From: Linepithema humile
Lineage: Eukaryota; Arthropoda; Insecta; Hymenoptera; Formicidae
DNA length: 64,000 bases
Direction of reading: 5' to 3'
NCBI RefSeq assembly: GCF_040581485.1
Contig: NC_090129.1
Location: 3,520,501-3,584,500 of the forward strand
The notes under the pieces are model-generated. The model was not told the DNA's origin. It did not search any database and was given only the letters and a program-made list of their open reading frames with translations. The translations under genes were made by a program, and so were the position numbers. This document shows positions 37,301 through 50,128 of the stretch, piece by piece. Position 1 is the stretch's first letter. The number at the start of each line of letters is the position of its first letter.

Positions 37301-39840
37301 TTCTTTTATAACATTAAACAATTTATGATATCGAGCAGCAATTTGATTATATTTTACAGTTGTATAACATAGTATAATTAGAGATGGAATTATAGAAACT
37401 AATTGGATTCATAAATGAAAACAGATGATAATGTAATTATATGTAACATAAATGGCTAAAATATATAATAGTTGAAGCTAACGAGAGAATTGAAGCGATT
37501 ATCAACCGCTTTAATTAAATTCGGGGCAGGAGGGGGCCAGCTATTCGTGAACGCGATATATTTCTTGTTGCTGCGCGTAGTTGTCTGTGCAACCGGCAGA
37601 ATGTTGCATCACGCAGGAACAAGAGAAACATATCGGGCGGGTCGGAACTGTTGCTAATCGCCGCCGAAATCTCGAATTAATGGCACGAAAGCCGCGCGCG
37701 GAATTCGGGATTGGTGGTGCGCGACGCCTAACCCGGCAAAAACGTTCGTCGTCTCGTTCGCCGCGCGGCGCACACACCGAAACGCTAAATGCTAACTGCG
37801 CTCTGATGCATACGCCTCGATACGTTTTATGCAAATATCGCAGCTGCGTTATATGGAGTTATCGGTGAATTCACGCAGTGACATCGGTGATTCGCAACAG
37901 CATCGAAAATAGGGAGCTTGCGTTATGATATGGACATATATTTTACAAAAGCAAAACCGTTTTGCTGCTGGAAATGTTCGTATTTCCTTAACCCTTTCGT
38001 TCCCACTGTAGCCATATGGCTACGCATCTCGAATTATGAAATAAAATATTACTACCATCTATATTTTCGTATCTGTGAATATGTACTAGTTTTTTTTTAA
38101 TCTTGTATACGTGACTCTAATACGTATTTTGAATATAAATTATAAAATATAATTATGAAATACTCTAACATTTACAAATTTTGCAATAAATTATTACAAT
38201 ATTACAATCTTTCATTTTTTACCGTCACAATTCGATGACAAGAGTTATTTTAAATGCAATTAATGTTTAATAACAAATAAAAAGTCCTTAAATATTTTTG
38301 AAACGTCAAAATTATTTTATGAATGATCTATTTGTTATGTACTCAAAAATACAAACAAATAATTCCTTTGTAGTTATTAAATAATTTGAAAATTAAAGAG
38401 TTAAGAAACTATTTGATTATTATTGTAAAAATAGATTTTCATATGAATCAAATTAGTTAAAATAGTTTATAGCTTGCTATAGCAATGTTAAAGTACTTTG
38501 AAACGTTTTTGTTAATACGGATACAGAAATAGAAGATAATAATAATAAACAACATCCACATAGACACTTACACAAATTAAGAATTTTGTGAACGTCACAA
38601 TTATTACATATATTTTTATTTTGACATAAATTTTCGCTATTTAAGTTGGAGTCGTTTTAACCACAGAGATACGTGAAAGAATTCCGCATGAATTATTCTT
38701 ACCAGTATATATAATATAAATAAGAGAAATTCAGTACTTTAATTAAAACAGGGCAAATGAATTTTTTAAGCAGTAAGCGAAAAGCAGCCAGGAGATTAAT
38801 AACCCAAGGATTAAGACTCGTTATTTCCCTTCTTTCGAAAAGTAAGATATTACAGCCATTAATCCTCGCGAATTCCGGTCGCGCCAGTTGCATTAGAGGC
38901 ACTTGTTTTCCGGTCGTTCTTCTTAAGAAAAGTTTTCTTGGAGAGAATTTTGCCAAATTGTAAATTATGCAATATTAAAGTTTTACACGAAGTGTATCCA
39001 CTGTTCTTGAAGATTTGTTACAGGCTTTTCGATTATCAATCTATTCCTATTGCGCTGGTGGCGTAAAAATTTCTGTTAGTGTTAACATATTAAAATTTCC
39101 AAACAAGAAAAATATCTACGAAGAGGAAAACCATAATTTTATCTTTTTTTAAATTATGTTTTAATCATATCTTACTTATTATTTGCATAACATTTTTTAA
39201 AACTGAATGCGTTAATAATTATATACTTCAGCAATATCTATGATTATTCTACATAAATTCAGAAATTATTATTTTATACTTTGATATATAAAATTCTCTT
39301 TGCTTTTACTTCTAAGAAATTATTGTCTTGGATTAGAGCTATGAATCTTTAAAATTGATAAACTCGAAATACATAGTTCTTTGCCATAATCTTCTGCATA
39401 ATTCTTTGAATTATTAAAGTGGTGCATTACACTTAGCAAACTACATTTTTGTAATCTTTGTAAAAATTCCTCCAAGGAGACAAGAACTCAATCTTATATT
39501 TAATGTTATCATAAAAAAAGGCAAAAGTTGACATTAACTTACTAAGATTAATTAGGATAGTAAAAATTTAATAAATATAAAATCTTATTTTAGTTTTATA
39601 TTAATTTAATATTAGATATCGATACGACTAGAAAAGTAATAAAAATTAAAATAATCCGACATCGTTAGAAGAGCAAAAATTTTAATAAACTTTTGCAGCT
39701 GCAGCGATGCGCAAAGTAGCGTTGAAATTAAAAAGAGTCAATTAAAGAATCCATCGCAAGGTTAAACGAGAAAGAAGCAGTCTACGATTAAAGGTAATTT
39801 ATATTTATTTGCGCGCACCAAATGCATTTGAGAATTACGC
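34400..39840. other. non-coding, no gene seen
   Basis: This is AT-rich with a small GC-rich patch at 37,520-37,870. No open frame has splice context or recognisable sequence. The last part leads into the 5' region of the small secreted-protein gene at 39,989. Confidence 0.55.
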
Positions 39841-39988
39841 GGCTTAATGAAATATTCACTGCAAGTCAATGGTTGCTTCTCACGACTCATTAGGCCTGAA
39901 AGTTTCCTATTTTCCACCGGGAAACTCGGCGGCGGAAGCAAACCGAGCGCCACCCCTGTCTATTGATCGGTCACCGGTTCCGCTCAAC

Positions 39989-41949
39989 ATGGCGCCGGGG
40001 GTGGCGTACGCGCTCAGCCTGGTTCTCGTCGTCAGCCACCTCCAGGAAGGGCCCGGATCCCTCGCGAAGACCTTCACATTTCCCGAGTATCCGTACAAGG
40101 AGACCACCAAGAATGTAAGTCGACCATATAATCTGCCGAACTCGTTCTGGATAGAGCGATACGTGTTGAGCGCTGATACAGGTTATGGCAAGCAACCCTC
40201 ATTCCGAGGGTGGCTTTTATGACAGCAACGATAGTGTCAACGCTAATCCGGCTTGGTATTCCACTCTTCTTTTTTCTAAACCGTTAATAGCTACTTCGAA
40301 CGTCCGTCCCGTGGATCGGCTATAAAATCGGCTATAAAATACATTTTTGATTCGGTTTGTGTAAATTATTATATTACCTCGATAATTACATCGTAAAATG
40401 AAAAAATTTTATATTCTCGGATGAAGGTGATAAAACTCGAAAATATGCTCTCTCTCGGGATCGAGGAAGCGAGGTAATAGTTTGTTGAAGAAACCGCGAT
40501 CGATTTGATATTAATTCCAGAGTATTCGGTTAAAGGTCAAAGTGTGCACGGGCGTGCTCGAAGGTAACTGTGTGCGAATATTTGCATTTGGAAGTCGTCC
40601 GCACTTCGGAAGTTTGCTGCGAAGAATCCGCTTCTGTTGCGCTTGATCGAGAAAGTGAGTCACGAAAATTGTGTTTAGATTGTAACGAGATACGACGGAG
40701 AGTCTCTTTGCGACTAGAGAAATGCGAAGAAGCATGTGTAATGCAATGTAAAAGAATACAGAGACGGAGATGTTGCATTTAATCGAGAATACGACTTACT
40801 TCCGGCGAGAAGACAAATGATGGAAAGTTTCTGTCGTAGCTTGACTAGAGATTTTATTGACGATTTTTTATTTTTAAAAGAAAAAGTGTCTCGCGTTATT
40901 AGAGTATGTATCTTCATTGTCAGATGTGTCGGATGTTATTAAGAGACGAAATTGGAGAAAGTAGAACTTTCTGCATTATGCTTCGTTGACGTTTTCCATC
41001 AAGGATCTTTTTCTTGTGCACGCGATAATGCTTTTATTCAGTCGGAGAAAGGCAGACGCGGAGTTATTCGCGAGAAAAATTAAAGGCACATATATGCCGC
41101 GCTGGAAGTCACATTGACAATAATTGGGGTTAATCTTCCGACATGCGCGAATCAATTGTTGCATTCCGCTCTTTATTCCGCTGCGGCGCGGAATGCGCGA
41201 GAGAGCTTTGTTATTAATAATACATGAATTTTACACCGAAATATAATTTTCTCGTATCAAAATAAATAATTAACAAACGCGCATATTTCGAAATTTAATT
41301 GTGCAATCCATTTACGGTATTTTATTTTGTAAAAAAATAGTTAACAATTTATTTACAACAGGAATTTATAAAGCGAAATATATTTGAATATGACTCATTC
41401 AATTAATGTTAAATATTTCATATATATATTTTATATTTACGATGTATTTATTATGTACGTATTTTGTGACAAATATTTGTAATATTTTTATATTTATTAG
41501 TTTTCGTAATGTCACGTCAGTATTAATTGCAATAATTATACCATTCAGTAGTGACAATTGAGAAATATTTCCGCAGGAGCTTCTCTTTAGACAATTCGAG
41601 CAGGCTTGCGAGGAGAGCGGCGCTTGCAAAATGCTGTCACAACACAGCGGCGTTGCGAAAACACGATGCATCCGAGAATGCGTGTCGCCGTCCTGCTACA
41701 AGGAGATCTACTTATTCGATCAGGTACGTTATATACGAAATACCAATTCCGTTAATTGCATTTGGTCTATGTTGCTATGCACCACATATATATATCATAC
41801 ATACGTAGCATATAGTACGATATTCTATTTCGCTCGCGGTATGGTAACGTACGATAAACACGTTTCAGTTGGAGGAGGGTGAGATTGACGTGAGATTAAA
41901 TTCCTTCAAGGGTTGCTTCATGCAGCGAAACGGTCGACCGCGGAAATAA
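39989..41949 (+). CDS. small secreted six-cysteine protein, 3 exons
   Basis: I rebuilt this gene from three exons: 39,989-40,114, 41,577-41,723 and 41,869-41,949. All join in phase 0 and give 117 residues. Donors are GTAAGT and GTACGT; acceptors are CCGCAG and TTTCAG. The start MAPGVAYALSLVLVVSH is a typical signal peptide, with probable cleavage near residue 25. No other membrane segment is seen. The mature part carries six cysteines: five in exon 2 (around QAC, GAC, TRC, REC, PSC) and one in exon 3 (KGC), enough for three disulfides. It then has an acidic EEGEIDVRLNSFKGC segment and ends basic (RNGRPRK). I do not recognise the family. A small extracellular ligand or carrier is possible but unproven. 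The ATG was chosen because the signal peptide begins there. The next gene converges on it. Confidence 0.72.
40115..41576 (+). other. intron 1 of the secreted-protein gene
   Basis: This 1.46 kb intron lies between the signal-peptide exon and the cysteine exon. A 70-codon cysteine-rich open frame at 40,570-40,782 (+) lies inside it. That frame lacks an ATG start and splice sites in phase, so I do not call it an exon. Confidence 0.65.
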
Positions 41950-41950
41950 A
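41945..41950 (+). terminator. AATAAA overlapping the stop codon
   Basis: The motif overlaps the TAA stop of the secreted-protein gene. A polyadenylation signal this close to the stop would leave almost no 3' UTR, so a later signal (AATAAA-like words near 42,430) is as likely. Confidence 0.25.
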
Positions 41951-42964
41951 AAGGACGGAGAGATACGCAAGTATATTCCCAAATATATGCGGGGGGAGGC
42001 AAGAGAAACTCGATCGTGTTGATCGCCAAATGAACGATTAACAGACGAGTATCGGTGCAGCGTTTAATCCCTTTGGGGTGTTTACAGTCGCGCAACAAAG
42101 AACATACGCTATTTATGATTCGGCGTTCTAACAGCAAAGCTTCTTGCTTGAACTTTGCTACTGCGGAAGGGTTAAATCGATGATGTAACATGACCGCTGC
42201 ATGATGTGCATGATCGAAAACAGCACAAAACTAAAGGAAAATGCATATCATGCACGAGAACTAGTTAAAAAAAAAAAGGAAAAAGAAAAAAAAACATGCA
42301 TATCATGCAGTTTCGCACTGGAATGAGGAGAGCACTCCAGCGAATTAGATTCCTATTCGGAAACAATCTTTTTCTACATTTTTCTACGCACATATTTACG
42401 ATATTGTCGTAATGTTGATATCGCACAAAATAAAATAAATTGTTAATGCAGTTGGCTGCATTAGTATAGTGATTCCAGTCACCGTCTTATCTCTTTATAC
42501 ATACATATATATACATTTTACTCTGTTAAAATATTCTTCAAACAATGTTACATTTAATCTATACGATTATACGCGTGTTACTTGAATAATGCAGTTTCAA
42601 CCGTATAGCGGGGCGATGGCAGCATTTTGAAACTATTGCAAATTCAATATTATACACACTACTTTATTCTTTCTCTCAAATTACAGAATTTAAAGTTATT
42701 GAATTCTCTTAGAAAGTAACTTATATATATCGAATTGAAACGACAAATTCAAATACGCCATATAAAATGTGCTTTACAAAAAATTTTTTTCCTAATATAA
42801 ACTACTTGTACTGTGATATAACGTGATATAATCTACAAGGTTGTTATTGTTCACTCGAATTGTGACAGCTGAAAACGAAAATATATAAAAATATAAAAAA
42901 ATTTTGAAAATATATGGGAGGCGTAACGTAACGTGAGATATTAATTTTCCTTACAACATGCGAT
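41950..42964. other. spacer between convergent genes
   Basis: This 1.0 kb region should hold the 3' UTRs of both flanking genes. It contains two copies of tgcatatcatgca (near 42,243 and 42,298) on either side of a purine-only stretch, and a related gcatgatgtgcatgat word near 42,198. On the minus strand AATAAA at about 42,663-42,668 could end the neighbouring gene. Confidence 0.55.
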
Positions 42965-45900
42965 CTATTCCAAAAGTTCCGAAACAAAGCTTACCGCACG
43001 TTGCAGATGCAGGTAGGTATCTTCCAGCCCTTTGTTATTAATGATGACGGAGTATTCCTTAAGGTGATCTAAAACTTCGTCAAAGGGTGACTTGAACAGC
43101 GATCTGGGGTTCCACGGTACATCGTTACAAGTTGCTTTGCGATAATGAAGCCACACAGTGACGAACTCGACAAAGTGGCACGATATATATCGCATATTTA
43201 CGACGTGGGAAATAAGATCGTAATTGCTCCATACAGTGCACAAATGGGGAAGAAGGGGCAGTGATGTGATTATTTTATTTTTTGCGAAATGCAATAGCGC
43301 TATTAGACATTGGAACGCCATATCTTTCTGCGTCAGATATCCCTAGAAAGATTATAATTAATATACTACACACACTAATATAATACATTAATATAATACT
43401 ACACACAATTATACGTATATATTTTTATAATTATGTGCTTGTCACTGTTTTCCTATCTGATTATTTTAATAATTATCAAATTTTTTTTCGTAAGATACAA
43501 TTTTGTGAATACAACGAGAGACACTTTAGTAATTTTTTATTTTTGTAAATTTAAATATTACTGACCTCATTGTGAATAATATGGAGAAGTTCATAAAGAT
43601 CGATAAAGAATTGCACGTCACTATTAATTGCGATCGTTCGCAAAACGATGGCCGATCCATCAATATTTTGCGTTAGAAGTTCGCATATAAGTTGTATTCC
43701 ATTCATTACACAGAGTGGTGATTTTCTTGCGTAGATTAATAGCTCAAACAAGTTTTTTATGTCTACTGTTAATGGCTGTGTACACTGAGAAACAAAATTT
43801 GTTTGGAAATATTTAAGAATTTTATTCAAATTTACGTGCGCAATTCATACTATCGTTACCTTTACAGAAAATTTTTGTTGGCAGTGAACGATGAACGCAA
43901 GGAGCTTTACGCTAATCGCAGACAATTGCGACCTTTGTTTAGAAAATCCATGAATGTACAATTTTATTAGCAGTGCAGATTGCTGTATATACTTTAGGAG
44001 CACTGTAACATTGAAATTTCCATCAATTCTGCTTTAAAATACATCTCTTCCGGAACGCACAGATCTTTCACAATATAATTATATATTTATTTTTGCAAAT
44101 ATTAACTTTTTTTACCTTGAAATGACTTGCGTGACGTTGAGATAACTAGCACAATGTACGCTTGCGTTACAAGCGAAGTCATTAGCTTCGAATCGATGTT
44201 CTTCTTTAATATGATATTGATAATACTATCAGCGCTACGCATTATGAGATGTATCGGTATCGGTATTGGTCGGATGATATTAGCTAATTCCAGAACCGCC
44301 TCTATATGTGAGACTGCAAATGCAAATTGATAAAACATTCTAATTGGAATATCAAGAATAACTGACATTAATATTGCTGATAACGGTATTAATTCCAACG
44401 TGAATAATGAGACAAATATTTTCAAACTTAACAGCAGTTTATTTTTCCGAGAAATTTTAATATTTTAATTAAATGAATTAAAATGTTTATTAACAATCTG
44501 AGAGTTTATCAAAACAAATTGATGGAGTTATTAACAAACCAGTATTTCTCTGATATGATGAAAGTATGTTAGGTAGCATGTGCCACACAATTTCCACGAT
44601 TTGATTCATGTATTTATCATCTTTAATTTGAATTACATGATGAAGCCCTTTCAGAGCTAAGTTAATAATGCTTTTAGGATAACCGATTTGCACCACAACC
44701 TGTTCGTAAACAGATAAAAATTATTAAGTTTCTCATACGACTATCTTCTTTTTAACAAAGCAGTAAAATATTATTATTTTGTTTTTTAAAACATAAAAAT
44801 TGAAATGTTCCTTTTTCAACTTTAAGTGTAAAACACTTACAAAATATAATAAGAAATAATAATTTTATGATAATATTGCAAACGAATAAATAATCCACTC
44901 ACCAATAATCGGCGAATCACTCTATCGCAATTGAATGATAATAACGGCCTGACGTCACCGTCAGATTCTCTCAGCCACAAATCTAAAACTTGAGTTATTA
45001 GGCTATTCGAAATAGCTGGACATTTAAGACAATAGTGCAACAAATCGATGTGATGAGTGTAAAATTTGCTGATCCCTGAGCTTTGCAGAATGAACGTTAA
45101 TCGCTTAACCGCGTTTTCATAATCACGTATCAAATTAGGATGCGGCTGTGAGACAGATGTGACCTAAAATCGAACGCAATTAGTATAAAAGAAAGTGAGC
45201 AAGGGATAAATATATGTACTTACAGCAAACAAGAACCATAAAGGTTTCAAAATCGAGTCTGAAATTTGCACAAATTTTTCAAACAGCATGATTCTAGCGA
45301 TTAATGACTCCAAAGATACCATGTCGTTTCTGAAAGTGACATTAAAATTGTAAAAAAAAATGATATAGTATTGAAATGATATAATATTGAAAAAATGTAT
45401 TGCTTCGTACTCTTGAGTGCCGTGAAAGTGATAATATAGCAATATCATAAGAGATGTTCCATCTTTTCCATTACGCGCTATAACGATCTTCCATTGCTTT
45501 GAGTCTTTCGGCAACTCAAGGAAACCTTGACACAAATTATTTGCAAACGAAATTGTGCTTTCCGAAAACGCTGTTTTACCGAGAACACTCAAAATCCGTG
45601 ATAACAGCGTGCAAATGCTTCTTCGTAAATTTTCCCTATGATGTTATTTTGTGATCATGTATACTATTTATTGAAATGCACTTACGGACTTACTTTTTTC
45701 TTTGAAATGAATTGAAAAATTGTTTACAATGATAAAATAATATAAAAGTTTAACAGAAAATTGCAATCAAAAATATTATCCATGCTGTCGTCTTTGATGT
45801 AACATTATTAATCTGTACAGCATTTAAAATGAATGAATATAACTTACGAAAATTGAGCAGTCAAGTATAAAAAGTACTTGAGATAACCATTGGCAGTCAA

Positions 45901-47612
45901 GTGATTTGACAAATTGTCTTCGTTACAGTTTTTCAGCTGATACAGATTATTTAAACAAAAGACAAAGTTTTTCTGAAACTCGATCGAGTCTATGTGAGAC
46001 ATGTCTGTGTCCTGCAGAAGAAAAATATCAAATACGTTATAACGGTGCTCATAATATCTGCAACTCTAAATAATATGAATAAATTTATAATATTATTTTT
46101 TCTAACAAACGTACTTTAACATATGGAATAATTATATTCATCATTGTGTTGTAAATGCATCTTGACAAGTCGTCTTTCTTTTGACAAATGTTAAGATCGA
46201 CGCCAATCTGATTTTCTTCGAGATTTTCTTCGATGTTACAGATCCTGCCGAGTAAAATTCTTGTAACGAAATGGATCGAATATTGATATTAAGAAAAATA
46301 ACTTGATATACCGAGAAGCACCAGCGCACACGCCGCATAATAAAGCAGCAGCGCGTAAAATCGTATCTTCCTCGTCGCCGTATTTGACAATGTCTGACAT
46401 CAACTTTAATGCATCGCGACAAATATCAATAGACATTTCTATATCGATGGTTTCATCAAAAACTATCTGCTGCAAGATAACATTTAAAATCGTGACCGCT
46501 GCAAATTTTAGCTTTACTTTTTGCAAATCTTGAATATCCAGATGTTTAAGAAAAAATAAAATCTGCTTCGGTACGCAGACGATATCGAGATTCACAGCTA
46601 ATTTGGATGATCTGAAATTTGGATATCATAAATGCGTTATTTTATACTATTGTCCAGCAAAGCGGCTTGCATAAGAAATTATTGAATAGAATCTATTGTT
46701 TGAATATAAAATGTACAGATGAGATAAGTAAAATTAGATAACATAAATGAAATGGATAAAACAATATAAATATATAGATGATAAATGTTTTCACGAATGA
46801 CTACTATAAGTCAAATATTACCTAACAAGTATGTTGCAAATACTGTGTAGAAGCTTCTCAAATTGTGTCGAATCTTTGCGAGATTTGCTGATGAGATAAC
46901 TGAGTTTTATCATCGACTCTGTGGCATCCATAGCCGCGTGATTATCATAGAATTCTTTATAAGAGCTTATAAGATCGAAACATTCGAGAACGACGCTGTG
47001 AATGGAATCGCAATTAAGTGCGCGTGTTAATCGTAGAAATATAAGAAATAAAATTTAATGCATATGTTGAGTTCTTTGCAAAATAAAAGAAAAATCACTA
47101 TACTTTACGAAATCTTCGTTCGATGTTTGCATGACGTTGCATATTGTAGATATCATGTCCAACTTTACAAGTCTTCTAACTGCGATACCTTTTTCATATT
47201 TGGTCACATTTTTCAAGAACATTATCATCTGTTCTACAACGCCAACCTATTTTCGTTGCAACAGAGATTATTAAAAACAATATTTTAAGAGTTTTTATTT
47301 AATTATATTAAACTAAATTTAATAAGCAAAACACCAACGCTTTATATTTTAGTTTGCATTCAGATATAAGTCTAATCTGCTATCATTTTGTCTTATGTTT
47401 TTTATTTATATTTCCGAGTACAATTTGTTTAGTATAAAAATTGTGATCCGCATGCAATGAGGATCACACATATGTATAGATGTGCTTTATAAACGCGTTA
47501 TATCATTTACCTGCGTGTTTTCCGTTCCCGACATTAACCTATTCTTCATACGCGGCAGCAAAGCATTCAAGTCGTTCAAGCTTAATTTGGACAGTTCGAA
47601 TAATGGCTCCAT
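42965..47612 (-). CDS. HEAT/armadillo-like helical protein, 14 exons
   Basis: I rebuilt 14 exons, 5' to 3': 47,511-47,612; 47,104-47,246; 46,822-46,995; 46,312-46,611; 46,115-46,244; 45,848-46,011; 45,411-45,635; 45,224-45,329; 44,903-45,163; 44,540-44,699; 44,116-44,376; 43,866-44,002; 43,566-43,784; 42,965-43,342. Phases agree at every junction and give 919 residues plus stop. It starts MEPLFELSKLSLNDLNALL and ends SFVSELLE. The sequence is leucine/isoleucine-rich amphipathic helix throughout, without signal peptide, zinc motif or catalytic signature, which suggests an ARM/HEAT-type solenoid scaffold. I do not recognise the family. MEI1-like (meiotic break formation) is a weak guess from architecture only. 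Least certain points: the exon 11 acceptor (44,361 is an in-frame alternative) and the exon 12 donor. Exons are AT-rich, unlike outspread next door. Confidence 0.75.
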
Positions 47613-48476
47613 CGCGTCTCTTGAATTATTGTTACGTGCGAACGTACCCAACAATTCAACGCAAATTCGTCACAAAGTACAATTATTGTATCGAAAAAAA
47701 TATAGAAATCGACAATTGCGTAACTTGTGTATATCGCAAAAGCAAGTACGAAGGAATGCTGTACCACATGAAGTTGAACAATTCGAGGTGCGTGCATAGT
47801 ACCAACATACTTGTGTTTCCCATGATTGTTAATCCTTTGAGTGCGGAGCGCTGTAAAGCTATGCGCTCAATACAGACAACACGCAATCAGCGCTGACAAC
47901 TGCTGGAAGCGGATAATTTACAATGTCTTTGATGATGTACAAAAATGTGCGGTATATTTATTTTATTATATGCCACATTATAATTAACAATTTTTATTAT
48001 AATATTAACAAAAAACTCTACAAGCATGTTCAAAACGAGAGCAATATTGCATTTATAGGCCTACAAGAACTTCTTTTTATCTTATTTTTTTACAGTTTTT
48101 ATTTTATGTCTATCTTATGCCTATTTTAGACAAAATTGATGTAACATGGAGATTACAAGTATCAGTTTCACCGATTTTAAATTTAAGATTCTGCATTTAT
48201 AGAAATTTAAACTTTCAACAATCGATTAAATATTAGAAAAATATAATAAGGTAAAAGGTAATACAAATTAAAACAAGAATTTTTAATGAAATTATTTTAA
48301 TGTTTCCATGGTTACTGCACTTTATTCCAAACGTGTTATAAATTATCATACAAATACAATATCATAATTGTAATATATTATAAATGTTAAACACACAATC
48401 CTGAGTAATTACTCTACATAAGAGATAATCGAAGTATTTTTAACGTCCTCTTTTATCTCAAGCAAATCACTGAAAA

Positions 48477-48478
<2 letters not shown>
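47613..48478. other. upstream region of the helical-repeat gene
   Basis: The 5' UTR and promoter of the minus-strand gene starting at 47,612 should lie here. No TATA-type element stands out. A 138-codon plus-strand open frame (47,480-47,896) overlaps exon 1 of that gene antisense and looks incidental. Confidence 0.5.

Positions 48479-48530
<52 letters not shown>
48479..48530. repeat. AT microsatellite
   Basis: A pure (AT)26 run is followed by imperfect AT-rich sequence to about 48,560. It lies between the 5' end of the helical-repeat gene and the probable 3' UTR of outspread, close to the change from AT-rich to GC-rich gene territory. Confidence 0.95.
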
Positions 48531-48538
<8 letters not shown>

Positions 48539-48559
48539 ATATAATAATATATATAAAAC

Positions 48560-50128
48560 AATTCATACAATTGGGAAGGGGAAAAGATTAAACGTTTATT
48601 TATACTTTTTTTACTCCGTAATAAAACGTCATAAACTATACAGTATTAACATCAAATGATCGCAATCTGAAAACATTTACATAATAGGAAGATGCGATAA
48701 CACATAGTGCAATGCGATAACGCCGTATTATGTGCAAAATCTATACATAACAAGAGCGAGAAACAAGCGTAAAACGATTTCTTCGTTCTCGAATAACAAA
48801 CTAAAATTTCTCGTTTTCTTTTTACACGCGCTTAACCTCATCTCAAAACTATCTTCTGTCTATTAACCACAGAATCGTATAATTCATAAAATATTTGTGT
48901 GTCTTAAAGATAACAAACTCAATAGCATCTTCTCTGAGAACAGACGTATTCAAGCACAGAGTCTAATTTAACAAATATAAAATCGATTCTTCGATTCGAC
49001 GAGCACTCGACAAATACATATCCTACGAAATTATAAAAATTTTTATGATTTTGACTCAACATTTGAGCATTCGTATTTGAATGCTAGTATACTTAATATA
49101 ATCTTTCATAATAGGTACACAGTACGATTTAATTAGCATAAAACCAAAACAACTTTCGTTGTTAAATGTACTCAATCAATTTCGTAAAGATTGAAACAAA
49201 CATCTGGTAAATTTGTCCTCGGTTTTACATACTTTTACGTCGAAACTGAATCCCAAGTTAGAATATAATCACGACGATCGTACACACGTGACGCGTAGTA
49301 CACATTTGCTGGACTCAGGCTTGCTTTTAGCACCAAAGAGTGTATCGTGAAAAGTTTCGCGCTTAGTTTCGCAATAAATAATGCCCGGAAATATGTATTT
49401 CAAAATAGATATTTGCGAAAAGTCAATCGTAGCAAAAAGCTTACTCGCGACTCTACATTAAAAAATCCTCTTATCAAAGTCTAAATGCATATCAAAGAAC
49501 GGCCGTTCGTAAATAGCGCGGCGCGAATAAATACGTTTAGCAAAATTTTCCAGGAAAAATTCTGTCGAAAACAACCTATCGCAGTTGATAGGTTCGCGAT
49601 AGACTCTCGACGTTACGCGTTTTCCGTACCGTGGAAGAGAAAGAGGCATTGCCCGCTCTCTTCTTTAGCAACCTGGCTTCGGCTATTGAATCATGTTTAC
49701 CTGATAAACATGCTCAATATTCACAACGAACGCGACAGCTTTTTAACTTTGGTCCTCCAAAAATTGTCCAAGCCTCACACGATTCTCATATGGCAGTGCT
49801 GAAACTGTGATTCACTTATTTACGAATACGCGGATACGATTTTGTTCAAAGGCGATTTCATCGTGGAGCATTTTAAAAAGTATTTTACTGCTCCACGAGT
49901 GACAATATCGAAATGTTTTCAGTCTTACAGTTTCAAAATAAAGAAGCTCGCATCGGAATAAAATTTTCTCTTCTATTAATTCCGCAAAGTCTATTATTTT
50001 ATTGTCCAGACTGTTGAAACGTTATCTTCTTTAAATATGTTCAATTATTTCAATCGTTTTCTCCATATGCACACGTTACTACGTGATACATTTTGTTAAT
50101 TGAATAAAACGAAGAAAGACCAAGAATT
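48560..50128 (-). other. probable 3' UTR / downstream region of outspread
   Basis: This lies directly downstream of the outspread stop codon on the minus strand. It contains no coding exon. Several minus-strand AATAAA words are available (for example 49,998-50,003 and near 48,596), so the UTR length cannot be fixed. An open frame at 49,485-49,802 (+) has no supporting context. Confidence 0.4.

Noticed and set aside
40570..40782. cysteine-rich 70-codon frame inside intron 1 of the secreted-protein gene
   Set aside because: There is no ATG start and no splice sites in a compatible phase. Cysteine richness alone is weak evidence.
47480..47896. 138-codon plus-strand open frame over exon 1 of the helical-repeat gene
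   Set aside because: It is antisense to a supported exon, has no family signal and shifts composition along its length.
48479..48530. AT run as a replication origin or matrix-attachment site
   Set aside because: A simple dinucleotide microsatellite does not support that call without functional data.
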